Positions 45,735 through 57,542 of a stretch of DNA of 64,000 nucleotides are shown one piece after another (the first letter of the stretch is position 1; each line of letters starts with the position of its first letter). Where the stretch lies: contig NZ_JAMLIX010000001.1 in NCBI RefSeq assembly GCF_023953965.1, positions 1,364,501 through 1,428,500 on the forward strand, in the 5' to 3' direction. A program made the translations under genes and the position numbers. Source of the DNA: Bosea sp. (in: a-proteobacteria) (GTDB taxonomy: Bacteria > Pseudomonadota > Alphaproteobacteria > Rhizobiales > Beijerinckiaceae). The notes beneath the pieces were generated by a model. The model was not told the origin of the DNA and did not search any database. It worked only from the letters and a program-made list of their open reading frames with translations.

Positions 45735-46757
45735 ATGTTACCGACGATGTTTTCCTGGCTGAAGCGACGCCGACCGACCCGCGACAAGGCGCAGCTTTCC
45801 GATGACATCGCCCGGTTCATCGAGAGCTCCGGGCTTCGCGCCGACAGCGAGCGCGAGGCGCGCAACTTCCTGTCCTATCTCGACAATTACCGGAAGCCCG
45901 AAACCATCGCCGCCTATCATTACGTGCTGGAGCCGCTCTTCGAGGGCGGGCTCGGCAAGCGGCCGCGCCGGATCCTGGATTACGGCTGCTGGTATGGCTT
46001 GTCGTCCGTCATGATGGCGCGGCTGGGGGCCGAGGTCGTCGGCGTCGACATCAATCCGGTCGCGCTCGAGCGCGGCACGGGCATGCTGCGCGCGATGGGG
46101 GAGGGCGGTGTGACCCTGCGCCATTGCAACGACTTCCTGACGCGGCCCGAGAGCTTCAGAAGCGATCTCGTCGTGATCATGGATGTGCTGTGCTCGGCCA
46201 ACCCCGACGACCATCCGAAAATCCTCGCGGCGGCCCATGCCGCCCTCGTTCCCGATGGCTGGCTCCTGATCTCGGATGCGAACAATCTCCGCAATCGCGA
46301 TGTCGTCGAGATGCTGCAGGCGCGCTGGCGCGACTACGAGATCGGCCGCGGCACGATCGATGCGCCGGCCGGGGACTATCACCAGGGCCGCAGGGCCTTC
46401 ATCGCCGGGCATCTGCCCGCTGCCGACGGCGCTGTTCTGGACCGGCTCGCGCGCGAAAGCTGCTATCTGTGGGGCGACGAGCTGCTGGCGCAGGTTTCCG
46501 CGCGCATGGCGGGCACCGGGGCTGCGTCCCGTTTCGGCCCCGAGGGCCTCGTCGCGCCGGTCCGGGCCGATGACGGCTGCACCTTCGGCACGGCGATCGA
46601 TCCGCTGAAGCTCGTCGGCATGCTGCGGGAGATGGGCATGGCCGTGGAGATGCGGCGTGCCCTGGCCGGCGACCCGGTCCCGCGGGACGAGGAGGAAGGC
46701 TATGCCGATCCGCATTACTTCATCGTGGCCCGCGCGCATTCGGGAAGGCGCGGTTAG
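45735..46757 (+). CDS. Class I SAM-dependent methyltransferase
   Basis: A 340-residue methyltransferase. Motif I is ILDYGCWYGLSSVMMARLG, the ribose-binding acid is in VVGVDINPVALERG, and motif IV-like DLVVIMDVLCSANPDDH follows; VPDGWLLISDANN completes the core. The N-terminal 70 residues (basic RRRPTRDK then SYLDNYRKPETIAAYH) probably form a helical cap. GGAG precedes the ATG by four bases; a second in-frame ATG is four codons on. It directly abuts the next gene, whose ATG follows the stop with no gap. Confidence 0.83.
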   Translation: MLPTMFSWLKRRRPTRDKAQLSDDIARFIESSGLRADSEREARNFLSYLDNYRKPETIAAYHYVLEPLFEGGLGKRPRRILDYGCWYGLSSVMMARLGAEVVGVDINPVALERGTGMLRAMGEGGVTLRHCNDFLTRPESFRSDLVVIMDVLCSANPDDHPKILAAAHAALVPDGWLLISDANNLRNRDVVEMLQARWRDYEIGRGTIDAPAGDYHQGRRAFIAGHLPAADGAVLDRLARESCYLWGDELLAQVSARMAGTGAASRFGPEGLVAPVRADDGCTFGTAIDPLKLVGMLREMGMAVEMRRALAGDPVPRDEEEGYADPHYFIVARAHSGRRG

Positions 46758-47765
46758 ATGCTGCGGAAGCTGGTGGCCCGGTTTCGCCCGCCGCTCGCGC
46801 GGCTGAAACCTTATGTGAGCGTCTGCAACGACGCGATGTCGCAAGACGAGCTCGAGAACAACGTGAATGTCCCGATGCGGGCCTTCACCGAGAGCGGCGG
46901 CATCAGCGATCTCGACGCCTATGTCGCGTTGATGGGGTTTCTGGCCGAGCGGCACGATCGGTTCGCCGTCGTGCCGGCGGAGCGGTTTCTGGACCATTGC
47001 GACTCCGACCGCGTCACCGTCTTCCTGCGGCACGACGTCGACGTCGACCTGACCGGGGCCGTGAAGATGAGCCGCGTCGAGGGCGGCTTCGGCTTCCGGA
47101 GCAGCTATTTCATCCTGCACAGCGAATGCGCCTATTACGGGCGGCTGCTGCCGGACGGTGTCTTCGAGCGCTACGGGGCGGCCGATGGCCATATCCGCGC
47201 TCTCGCGGCGAACGGGCAGGATGTCGGCCTTCATATCGATCCGCTCGGCCTGATCGGCCGCGCCGGCGTGGACGGCATCCAGGGCATGCTGCACGAATTG
47301 CGGCGCATTCGCTCTCTCGGCGTCGATGTCGACAGCGTGTGCTCCCACAATTCGAACACCGTCTACAACGCGATGAACCAGGATGTCTTCGCCGGCCGCA
47401 ACATGGGCTGGCAGGATCACGTTCTGGTCCGGGGGGAGCGCGTCCCGTTGGGCCGTGTCGACGCGGCGGAACACGGTATCGCGCATTTCTGCGATTTCCT
47501 GCTGACGACGGCGACCCGGCCCGCCGATCCGACGGTCTCGGCCTATGGCTTCACCATCGACCGTCACCCGACCTTCCGGATCCAGTACGACATCAGCTTT
47601 TCGATCGTCATGGGACGGCGTTGGGAGCTCGCCGGAAGCCGGCGCTTCCTGAACAACGCTTCCAGTATCGACTACGATGATCTCTTCCCGGCCTTGTTGC
47701 AGGTGCCGCGCGGCAGCAAGATCGTTCTCAATATACATCCGATGTATTATGGGCACCGCTATTGA
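46758..47765 (+). CDS. Polysaccharide deacetylase-like protein
   Basis: A 335-residue protein with marks of the NodB-type (beta/alpha) barrel: FLRHDVDVDLTG at 89-100, where the HDVD resembles the first metal-binding motif, SSYFILHSE, DVGLHIDPLG around 155-164 and SHNSNTVYN around 196-204, ending in NIHPMYYGH. Such uncharacterised deacetylase-like proteins are common in capsule and O-antigen loci. It would remove N-acetyl groups from a nucleotide- or lipid-linked sugar, making a free amine for another acyl group. It starts immediately after the previous stop. Activity unproven. Confidence 0.75.
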   Translation: MLRKLVARFRPPLARLKPYVSVCNDAMSQDELENNVNVPMRAFTESGGISDLDAYVALMGFLAERHDRFAVVPAERFLDHCDSDRVTVFLRHDVDVDLTGAVKMSRVEGGFGFRSSYFILHSECAYYGRLLPDGVFERYGAADGHIRALAANGQDVGLHIDPLGLIGRAGVDGIQGMLHELRRIRSLGVDVDSVCSHNSNTVYNAMNQDVFAGRNMGWQDHVLVRGERVPLGRVDAAEHGIAHFCDFLLTTATRPADPTVSAYGFTIDRHPTFRIQYDISFSIVMGRRWELAGSRRFLNNASSIDYDDLFPALLQVPRGSKIVLNIHPMYYGHRY

Positions 47766-47847
47766 CGGTCGATCGGTATCGCGTGCTCTTCCGGCATTCA
47801 GCGCGCAGCCCGGCGGCTTTGCGCAGGCGCTGGCGTGAGGAAATGCA

Positions 47848-48897
47848 ATGGCTCCCATCACCGTCCTGACCGTCGTCGGCGCGCGCCCGCAATTCATCAA
47901 GGCGGCCGCCGTCAGCCGCGCCATCCGCGCCAGCGACGATTTCAGCGAGATCATGCTCCATACCGGCCAGCACTTCGACGAGATGATGTCGGACGTGTTC
48001 TTCCGCGAGCTGGAGATCGGCAAGCCCGAGGTGAACCTCGCCATCCATGGCGGGACGCATGGCGCGATGACCGGCCAGATGCTGGCCGGCATCGAGGCCT
48101 GCCTCATCAAGCGCAGGCCGGACTGGGTCCTGGTCTATGGCGACACCAATTCGACGCTCGCCGGCGCGCTCGCCGCCGCCAAGCTGCATATCCCGGTGGT
48201 GCATGTCGAGGCGGGCCTGCGCTCCTTCAACCGCCGCATGCCGGAGGAGGTCAACCGCGTCCTGACCGATCACGTCTCGGCGCTCTTGCTGAGCCCGACG
48301 ATGACCGGCGTCTGCAATCTTCAGGCCGAGGGCATCACGCGCGGCGTCCATCATGTCGGCGACGTGATGTACGACGCGATGCTGCATGCGCAGAAGCGCT
48401 CGCGCGAGACCTCGACCATCCTCGCCGATCTCAGGCTGAGCGAGGGCGGCTTCGCGCTGGCGACGGTGCATCGCGCCGAGAACACCGACGATCCGGCCCG
48501 CCTGCAGGCGGTGATGGACGCGATCGTCGACGCCGCCGGCGGGCTGCCCGTCGTCCTGCCGGTGCATCCGCGCACCCGGCAGGCGATCGCGCGCCATGCG
48601 ACGCGGCTCGGCCCGATCCGGACGATCGATCCGGTCGGCTATATCGACATGGTCCGCCTGCTCGACGGGGCGAAGCTGGTGCTGACGGATTCCGGCGGCC
48701 TGCAGAAGGAGGCCTATTTCGCGCGGCGTCCCTGCGTCACCCTGCGTGACGAGACCGAGTGGACCGAGACGCTCGATCATGGCTGGAACCGGTTGTGGAC
48801 GGTGCCGGACTGGAAGCCGCGCTCCGATATCGCCGATTACGGGACGGGGCAGGCCGCGGCGGCCGTCCTCGACGCGATCAGGGCCTATCGCGGCTGA
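47848..48897 (+). CDS. wecB: UDP-N-acetylglucosamine 2-epimerase family protein (WecB/WbpI type)
   Basis: A 349-residue non-hydrolysing UDP-HexNAc 2-epimerase. Family marks are VGARPQFIKAAA at 10-21, LVYGDTNSTLAGA, VHVEAGLRSFNRRMPEE, and ALATVHRAENTDD, with DSGGLQKEAYF near the end. It either makes UDP-ManNAc from UDP-GlcNAc or, given the WbpA/B/D/E set on the other strand, converts UDP-GlcNAc3NAcA to UDP-ManNAc3NAcA as WbpI does; sequence alone does not decide. A GAGGAA ribosome site lies just before the start. Confidence 0.92.
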   Translation: MAPITVLTVVGARPQFIKAAAVSRAIRASDDFSEIMLHTGQHFDEMMSDVFFRELEIGKPEVNLAIHGGTHGAMTGQMLAGIEACLIKRRPDWVLVYGDTNSTLAGALAAAKLHIPVVHVEAGLRSFNRRMPEEVNRVLTDHVSALLLSPTMTGVCNLQAEGITRGVHHVGDVMYDAMLHAQKRSRETSTILADLRLSEGGFALATVHRAENTDDPARLQAVMDAIVDAAGGLPVVLPVHPRTRQAIARHATRLGPIRTIDPVGYIDMVRLLDGAKLVLTDSGGLQKEAYFARRPCVTLRDETEWTETLDHGWNRLWTVPDWKPRSDIADYGTGQAAAAVLDAIRAYRG

Positions 48898-48933
48898 CGG
48901 CCGGCGGCCTGGAACAACGCAGGAGCGAACCGA

Positions 48934-50832
48934 ATGTGCGGCCTCTTCGCATCGGTGGGGTTTCCGGTCACGCCGGAGCGCATCGACATGGTGGCGCATC
49001 GCGGCCCCGACGGGCGCGGCTGGCAGGAATATCGCAGCCCTGCCGGGCCGGTCGCGCTCGGCCATCGGCGGCTGGCGATCATCGACGTCTCGGATGCCGG
49101 GCTGCAGCCGATGGCGGATGCGTCCGGGCGCTACCATCTCGTCTTCAACGGCGAGATCTACAATTACATCGAGCTGCGCGAGGAGCTCAGCGCGCAGGGC
49201 GAGGTCTTCGTCAGCGCGTCGGATTCCGAGGTCCTGCTGCGCTGCTACATGCTGTGGGGGGCGGATTGCCTGGCGCGCCTGCGCGGCATGTTCGCCTTCC
49301 TGATCTGGGATGATCGCGACAAGGTCCTGTTCGCGGCGCGCGATCGCTACGGCATCAAGCCGCTCTACCTGACCGCCCTGCAAGGCGGCGTCGCCTTCGC
49401 CTCGGAGATCAAGCAGCTTCTCGACCTGCCGGGCGGAGTGCGCCGGGTCAACCTCGCGCGGGCGCGCGATTTCCTCGCCGGCGGCATGTCGGACCACACG
49501 GCCGAGACGCTGTTTCAGGGCATCCGGCAATTGCGCGGCGGCGAATGCTGCACCGTCCCGGCGCGGGGCCCGGACGCGGGCGAGCCCCGGATCGCGCGCT
49601 GGCACGCGGTGGCGCTGCCGGCCCTCGGCGCGATCGACGAACGGGCCGCCGCCGAGCGCTTCCGCGACCTGCTCGCCGATTCGGTCAGGCTGCATCTGCG
49701 CGCCGATGTCCCGGTCGGGTCCTGCCTGTCGGGGGGGCTCGATTCATCCTCGATCGTCTGCCTGATGGCTGCGATGCTGCCGCCGGACGCGCCGGGCCTT
49801 CATACGGTCTCGGCCTGCTATGCCGAGAAGGCGGTGGACGAGAAGCCGTTCATGGACGCGGTCGTGGCGAAGACGGGTGCGCGGGCGCATTTCATCTTCC
49901 CGCGCGCCGAGGATGTGTTCGCGCGCGCCTCCGACATCACCTGGCACCAGGACGAGCCGTTCGGCTCGACCTCGATCTTCGCGCAGTGGTGCGTTTTCGA
50001 GGCGGCGCGGGCGGCCGGCGTCAAGGTGATGCTGGACGGGCAGGGCGCCGACGAATTGCTCGCCGGCTACCATTTCTTCTTCCCGGTCTATCTCGCGGAG
50101 CTCGCGCGTTCGGCGCGCCTGCTGACGCTCGGCCGGACGATCGCCGCGCGGCGCGCGCTGCACGGCCAGGGCTATGGCGGCCAGCTCGCCAGGCTCGCCT
50201 TCTCGCTGGCGCCGGACCGGGCCAAGGCCCTGGCGCGGCGCACGCATCGCGGCCGGGTGCAGCATGGCTGGCTGTCGTCGCAGGCGCTGGCGGAGCTCGA
50301 CTTGCAGCCGACGGCGCTCGATACGGCCGCCGCATCGCTCGGGCTTGCGCCGCCGCGCGACGTCGCCTCGCTGTGCCTCGTGATGGCGCATGCCTCGAAC
50401 CTGCCGATGCTGCTGCATTGGGAAGACCGCAACAGCATGGCCCATGGCATCGAGGCGCGCGTGCCCTTCCTCGATCCGCCGCTGGCCGATTTCGCGCTGG
50501 CGCTCGGCAACCGGCACAAGCTCGTCGGCGCCGATACCAAGCGGGTCCTGCGCCGGGCGATGGCCGATCTGCTGCCGCGCGAGGTCAGCGAGCGCCGCGA
50601 CAAGCTCGGCTTCGCCACGCCCGAGGCGGCCTGGATGCGCGGGCCGTTGCGGGGGCTGGTCGAGGAGGGCGTCGAGCGCACGCTCAGGACGCTGCCGGGC
50701 CTCCTCGACGCGGCCGGCACGCGCCGTCTCGCCGCCGACATGCTCGACGGGCGCGCGCCGCTCGATTTCACGCTCTGGCGGATCGTTTCGCTCGGGCTCT
50801 GGGCCGAGCGTTTCCGGGTCAGCCTGGGCTGA
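48934..50832 (+). CDS. asnB: Asparagine synthase-like glutamine amidotransferase 3
   Basis: A 632-residue AsnB-family protein, the third in the locus: Cys2 in MCGLFASVGF, FNGEIYNY, PP-loop SGGLDSSS near residue 265, LDGQGADELLAGYH and MAHGIEARVPFLD. Preceded by AGGAG and 36 bases after wecB; it is the last gene of the plus-strand run, and its 3' end overlaps the convergent glycosyltransferase stop by 14 bases. Its place beside wecB makes amidation of a diacetamido-uronic acid plausible. The acceptor cannot be read. Confidence 0.9.
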   Translation: MCGLFASVGFPVTPERIDMVAHRGPDGRGWQEYRSPAGPVALGHRRLAIIDVSDAGLQPMADASGRYHLVFNGEIYNYIELREELSAQGEVFVSASDSEVLLRCYMLWGADCLARLRGMFAFLIWDDRDKVLFAARDRYGIKPLYLTALQGGVAFASEIKQLLDLPGGVRRVNLARARDFLAGGMSDHTAETLFQGIRQLRGGECCTVPARGPDAGEPRIARWHAVALPALGAIDERAAAERFRDLLADSVRLHLRADVPVGSCLSGGLDSSSIVCLMAAMLPPDAPGLHTVSACYAEKAVDEKPFMDAVVAKTGARAHFIFPRAEDVFARASDITWHQDEPFGSTSIFAQWCVFEAARAAGVKVMLDGQGADELLAGYHFFFPVYLAELARSARLLTLGRTIAARRALHGQGYGGQLARLAFSLAPDRAKALARRTHRGRVQHGWLSSQALAELDLQPTALDTAAASLGLAPPRDVASLCLVMAHASNLPMLLHWEDRNSMAHGIEARVPFLDPPLADFALALGNRHKLVGADTKRVLRRAMADLLPREVSERRDKLGFATPEAAWMRGPLRGLVEEGVERTLRTLPGLLDAAGTRRLAADMLDGRAPLDFTLWRIVSLGLWAERFRVSLG

Positions 50833-52039
50833 CGCGGCCCTCCAGGACGGGCTCGAGATTGGCGCGCAGGATGCCGCGCTCATGCTCCCAGCACAATTCG
50901 TCCGCCGCCCGGCGGGAAGCGGCCTTGAAGCGCTCGATCTGCGTGGCGTCGAGGCCGTTGATCGCGCCGGCGACGGCGAGAGGGCTGGTGCCGGCGCTGA
51001 CGACGCCGACGCCGTAGCCTTCGACGATCTCGCGCAGATCCGCTCCGGGCGAGACCGCGACGGCGAGGCCGGAGCCGATATATTCGAACAGCTTGTTCGG
51101 CAGGCTGAAATGCCGCTGCTTGGTTTCGAGCGGGGTGAAATGCACGCCGATATCGGCCGTTCCCGCCGCGATCGGCATGACCCGCTCGGGCGCCACGGCC
51201 GGTTCGAAGGTCACGAGCTCCGACACGCCGAGCTGCCCGACGCGCTGGCGCAGGCGTTCGACATAGGCCGGATCGCCATCGCCACGGATGGTCAGCGCGT
51301 GCCGGACCCGCCAGTGCGGGATGCTGTCGATCAGGGCTTCCAGCCCGCGATCCTGCAGGATCTGGCCGTGATAGAGCAGCCGCAGCGGCCACTGCGTCGC
51401 GTTTTCCGGCGGCAGCGCGATCCGGTTGGGGATGTTGCGGATGACGAGCGGGCGCTCGGGCAGGCCGTAATGGCGCTGCAATTCGTCGGCGAGCCGCGGC
51501 CCGACCGTGGAGACCGCGTCGGCGGCTACGATGGCGGCGGCCTCGAGCCGCTTGACGAAGGGCTTGTAGATGATGCGCCAGGCGCGGCGCTCGTCGAATT
51601 CGAGCGTGGCGAACTCGTGCGTGTCGTAGTGAACGTAGCCGCCGGTCATCGCCTTCCATCGGATCGCGACGACGAGCGCCGGCCAGTCGTTGGCGATGAC
51701 GACGCGGGCATCGGACGCGATGAGCCGCGCCAGCGCCCAGCGATGCCGGGCGCCTGCCCAGAAGCCGAGCTCGGCAGCCCAGAGGCCGAGGCGGCCGGGC
51801 AGCTGGCGAATGAGCGTGCTGGCGCGATGCCGCGGCGTCGGCCGGGGCACCGGAAGGCATTCGAAGGCATAGGGAATCTCATCCCCCGGCTCGCCGTAGC
51901 CCAGCACGAGCGGGGAGGCGCCCATCTGGGCGAGCAGCTCGCATTGGCGCAGGACGCGGCGATCGCGCGCGATCCGCGAGAACGACAGCACCACGGTCCC
52001 GGGGCGCGGCCCGGCCGTCCTGATGTTCGCTGCGTTCAT
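50819..52039 (-). CDS. Glycosyltransferase, GT4-like
   Basis: A 406-residue GT-B glycosyltransferase on the minus strand. Motifs include TVVLSFSRIARDRRVLRQCE, VVIANDWPALVVAI, HYDTHEFATLEFDER, PLVIRNIPNR, RLLYHGQILQDRGLEALI and SLPNKLFEYIGSGLAVAV with the expected glutamate. The start at 52039 is chosen because it gives a normal GT start; an in-frame ATG at 52069 would add ten residues. It converges with asnB 3, overlapping by 14 bases. Linkage not predictable. Confidence 0.85.
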   Translation of the reverse strand: MNAANIRTAGPRPGTVVLSFSRIARDRRVLRQCELLAQMGASPLVLGYGEPGDEIPYAFECLPVPRPTPRHRASTLIRQLPGRLGLWAAELGFWAGARHRWALARLIASDARVVIANDWPALVVAIRWKAMTGGYVHYDTHEFATLEFDERRAWRIIYKPFVKRLEAAAIVAADAVSTVGPRLADELQRHYGLPERPLVIRNIPNRIALPPENATQWPLRLLYHGQILQDRGLEALIDSIPHWRVRHALTIRGDGDPAYVERLRQRVGQLGVSELVTFEPAVAPERVMPIAAGTADIGVHFTPLETKQRHFSLPNKLFEYIGSGLAVAVSPGADLREIVEGYGVGVVSAGTSPLAVAGAINGLDATQIERFKAASRRAADELCWEHERGILRANLEPVLEGRVSPG

Positions 52040-52156
52040 GAACGGGTTCCCGGCCCTTCGAAGGTGCACATTCTTTTGCGTGCGGGCGTGTCCTGCCTCA
52101 GCTTTCCGGGGCGTGTAAAGGGCCTTGCGGATGTTTCCAAGCGGAGATTGGCGGCC

Positions 52157-53254
52157 TCAACGGCTCAGGACCGTTTCCAGAATATGGTGGATGTCGCCGC
52201 CGCGGCGGCGCCAGCTCGCCTCCCGCACGACATAGCGCGCGCCATTGGCGCCCATCGCCCGGGCGGCCTGCGGCGCCTCGCCGAGCTCGCGGACAGCGGC
52301 CGCCAGGGGTCCGGGCGCCGCCGCCGGCACGATCAGCCCGGCTTCATGGGCGCGGATGATATCGGACTGGAACGGCAGGTCGCTTACGATCACGGGCACG
52401 CCGCAGGCCATCGCTTCGAACAGCTTCAGCGGGGCCACGCCCGAGGCCGAGCGGCCGTCCTGGTCCTCGATGACGCAAAGGGCGGCGAGCGCGCCGCGCA
52501 GCAGCGCCGGCACGGCCTCGTAGGGCTGCCGGCCGAGCCAGAGCAGGCGGGGATCGCCGGCGGCGGCCTCGACCTTGCCGCGCTCGATGCCGTCGCCGAC
52601 GACGACGAGCCTGACATCCGCCGGCCAGGCCGGCTCCCGCAGCGCCGCCAGCATGGTGGCGATGCCGTGCCAGGCGACGAGGCCGCCGACGAAGATCACA
52701 TAGCGGCCGGCGATGTCGGCCTGCGGCCCGTCGGGTGTGAAGAGATCGGTATTGGCGCCGTTGGAGACGGTGCTGACCCGGTCGTGGCCGGCGAAGGCGC
52801 GGGCCCACTGCGACAGGCCCTCGGTGACGCCGATCAGATGAGCCGCGATGCGATACTGCGTCCGGTAGAGCCGGGCGAAGAGAGGCGCGAAAGGTTTCAG
52901 ACGCGGATAGGTCACGCCGATGTCGGCGGGCTTGCCGTTGATCTCCTGCACCACGGGCACCGCGCGCCGGCGCGCGGCGAGCGCGAGCGGCAGCGCCATG
53001 ACATGCGAGCGGACGAAGACGGCGTCGAATTCGCGCAGGCGGCGCGCCAGCGCAAGCTGCACCCGGCCATAGTCGACGAGCCGCCGCAGGAAGGAGGTGC
53101 GCGTGCTGGCGCCGCCGCTCGTGGTCGCGAAGAGCTCGACCTGCCAGCCATGCTCCCTCAGGCTGGCGATGATCTCGTCGATATGCGTCTGCGAGGCCTG
53201 CCCGGGCCGTGGCGTCTCCAGCGAGAGATAAGCCAGCCTGAGCCGCCGGTTCAT
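52157..53254 (-). CDS. Glycosyltransferase, GT4 family
   Basis: A 365-residue glycosyltransferase of family GT4 type. N-terminal lobe: LAYLSLETPRPGQASQTHID, FVRSHVMALPLALAA. C-terminal lobe: VSTVSNGANTDLFTPDG, YVIFVGGLVAWHGIATMLAAL, LVVVGDGIERGKVEAAA and PLKLFEAMACGVPVIVSD, where the E-x7-E-like donor site is recognisable. The ATG overlaps the aminotransferase stop by four bases (ATGA), so it is coupled to the sugar genes and may transfer the sugar they make. Confidence 0.9.
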   Translation of the reverse strand: MNRRLRLAYLSLETPRPGQASQTHIDEIIASLREHGWQVELFATTSGGASTRTSFLRRLVDYGRVQLALARRLREFDAVFVRSHVMALPLALAARRRAVPVVQEINGKPADIGVTYPRLKPFAPLFARLYRTQYRIAAHLIGVTEGLSQWARAFAGHDRVSTVSNGANTDLFTPDGPQADIAGRYVIFVGGLVAWHGIATMLAALREPAWPADVRLVVVGDGIERGKVEAAAGDPRLLWLGRQPYEAVPALLRGALAALCVIEDQDGRSASGVAPLKLFEAMACGVPVIVSDLPFQSDIIRAHEAGLIVPAAAPGPLAAAVRELGEAPQAARAMGANGARYVVREASWRRRGGDIHHILETVLSR

Positions 53255-54408
53255 GCCACCGCGGCCGCCGGCGCGGCCAGCGCCTCGCGCACGGCCGCGA
53301 TGATGTAGCCTTGCGTCTCCTCGTCGAGATAGGGGTGCATCGGCAGCGACACCACCTCCTGCGCGACGCGCTCGGAGACCGGCAGGCCGTTGCCGGCGAC
53401 GGGGAAATGCCTGTAGGCGGTCTGCTGGTGCAGCGGCTTCGGGTAGTAGACCGTCGTCGGCACGCCCTTCTCCTTCAGCGCCGCCTGGAAGGCGTCGCGG
53501 CGGGCGGCCGGGACGCGGATCGTGTACTGGGCCCAGGTCGAGACGCAGTCCGGCATGACATGGGGCGTGACGGCGATATCCTTCAGCGCGGCGGTGTAGC
53601 GCCCGGCCACCGCCTGCCGCTTCTCGATCTCCTCGGCATAGACCTTGAGCTTCTCGATCAGCACGGCGGCTTGGATGGTGTCGAGCCGCGAATTCACGCC
53701 GACGCGGACATTGTCGTATTTGTAGGAGCCCTTGCCGTGGAAGCGCAGCGACATCAAGAGCGCCGCGTGCTCGTCGCTGTCGGTCAGGATCGCGCCGCCA
53801 TCGCCATAGCAGCCGAGCGGCTTCGCCGGAAAGAAGCTCGTCGTGGCGAAATCGCCGATCGCACCGGCTACCCGGCCCTTGTAGCGCGCGCCGTAGCCTT
53901 GCGCCGAATCCGCGATCAGGACGAGGCCGTTCTGCTTGCAGAACGCCTCGATCGGATCGTAGTCGCAAGCCTGGCCGAAGAGATCGACGCTGATCAGGGC
54001 GCGGGGGGTGAGCTTGTGCTGCCTGGCCGTGTCGAGCGCCGCGGCGAGGCCCTTCGGATCGAGGTTGTAGGTCGCCTCGTCGATCTCGGCGAAGACGGGG
54101 GTGGCGCCCATCCAGGCGACGACCTCGGCGGTGGCGGCGAAGGTGAAGCTCGGGCAGATCACCGCGTCGCCCGGGCCGATGCCGAGCGCCTCGAGCACGA
54201 GGATCAGCGCATCGGTGCCGTTGGCGACGCCGATCGCGTGCTTCGCGCCGCAGAAGGCGGCAAGCCCCTTCTCGAACTCGGCGACCTGCGCGCCGAGGAT
54301 GTAGTTGCCGTCACGGACGACCTTGAGGATGGCGTCTTCCATCGCCTGGCCGATATGCCGGCGCTGGGCCTTGAGGTCGATGAACTCGATCGTCGCGCGC
54401 TCGCTCAT
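53251..54408 (-). CDS. wbpE: UDP-2-acetamido-3-keto-glucuronate C3 aminotransferase (WbpE/WlbC type)
   Basis: A 385-residue DegT-family PLP enzyme that fits the third step of UDP-2,3-diacetamido-2,3-dideoxyglucuronate synthesis: EFIDLKAQRRHI at the start, VANGTDALILVLEALGIGPGD, PLP Lys196 in TTSFFPAKPLGCYGDGG, and NSRLDTIQAAVL. The SFFPxKPLGCYGDGG form is characteristic of the WbpE group. The start at 54408 overlaps the acyltransferase stop by one base. It lies between wbpD and a glycosyltransferase. Confidence 0.92.
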   Translation of the reverse strand: MSERATIEFIDLKAQRRHIGQAMEDAILKVVRDGNYILGAQVAEFEKGLAAFCGAKHAIGVANGTDALILVLEALGIGPGDAVICPSFTFAATAEVVAWMGATPVFAEIDEATYNLDPKGLAAALDTARQHKLTPRALISVDLFGQACDYDPIEAFCKQNGLVLIADSAQGYGARYKGRVAGAIGDFATTSFFPAKPLGCYGDGGAILTDSDEHAALLMSLRFHGKGSYKYDNVRVGVNSRLDTIQAAVLIEKLKVYAEEIEKRQAVAGRYTAALKDIAVTPHVMPDCVSTWAQYTIRVPAARRDAFQAALKEKGVPTTVYYPKPLHQQTAYRHFPVAGNGLPVSERVAQEVVSLPMHPYLDEETQGYIIAAVREALAAPAAAVA

Positions 54409-55010
54409 CAGGCAATCTCCTCCAGATGCTCCGGGCCGGCTTCGCGATAGCGCGTCCCGGTCAGCGGGCAGGTCAGGTCGGGGCCGAGACGCTCGCCCGC
54501 CTTGCTCATCCAGCCGATCCGGCGCGCCGGCACGCCGGCCATCAGAGCATAGTCCGGCACGTCCCTCGTCACCACCGCGCCGGCGGCGATGAAGCAATAG
54601 GCGCCGAGCGTGTGGCCGCAGACGATTGTGGCGTTGGCGCCGATGCTGGCGCCGCGCCTGACCAGCGTGCGGCGGAACTCGGCCTTGCGGTTCATGAAGG
54701 CGCGGGGATTGTTGACGTTGGTGAAGACGCAGGAAGGCCCGCAGAACACATCCGCCTCCAGCTCGACGCCGTCATAGAGCGCGACGTTGTTCTGGATCTT
54801 GCAGCCGTCGCCGATCGTCACCCGCGGCCCGGCCATCACGTTCTGGCCGAGCACGCAGTCCCGGCCGATCGTGGTTTGCCCCAGCACATGGACGAAATGC
54901 CAGATCCTGGTGCCGGGACCCAGCGTCGCGCCCTCGTCGACATAGGCGCTCTCATGGACGAGCGCGCCGGGAAAGCGCGGGTCTTCCCGCATCTGCGACG
55001 CGCCGGCCAT
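54408..55010 (-). CDS. wbpD: UDP-2-acetamido-3-amino-glucuronate N-acetyltransferase (WbpD/WlbB type)
   Basis: A 200-residue left-handed beta-helix acyltransferase. Hexapeptide repeats run from about residue 20 to 160 (GATLGPGTRIWHFVHVLGQT, VMAGPRVTIGDG), with the family loop FTNVNNPRAFMNRK and RRGASIGANATIVCGHTLG. It would acetylate the 3-amino group made by WbpE using acetyl-CoA. The C-terminal 30 residues include a small Cys/Thr-rich tail. It begins 4 bases after the wbpB stop. Confidence 0.93.
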   Translation of the reverse strand: MAGASQMREDPRFPGALVHESAYVDEGATLGPGTRIWHFVHVLGQTTIGRDCVLGQNVMAGPRVTIGDGCKIQNNVALYDGVELEADVFCGPSCVFTNVNNPRAFMNRKAEFRRTLVRRGASIGANATIVCGHTLGAYCFIAAGAVVTRDVPDYALMAGVPARRIGWMSKAGERLGPDLTCPLTGTRYREAGPEHLEEIA

Positions 55011-55014
55011 GCTG

Positions 55015-57347
<2,333 letters not shown>

Positions 57348-57542
57348 GAGCGGCTTTCCGCTGGGTGGGCGCATGGGGTGCGCAGGCGAGATCGAGGGAG
57401 GCTTTGCCGGCCGGTTAGAACGATGTCAACATCCGGCGTTTCGATTTCGGGCCTTTTCGGGCGGGCGAGGCGGCTTGCTGCGTCGGGGTTTCATGCGCGA
57501 TAAGCTCGGCTGGCATTCCCGGCTCGCTCCGACGGGGTTTTC

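Noticed and set aside
47728..49695. 655-codon minus-strand frame opposite wecB and asnB 3
   Set aside because: Rich in Arg, Asp, His and Gly as expected for antisense of GC-rich codons; both plus-strand genes here have full family motifs.
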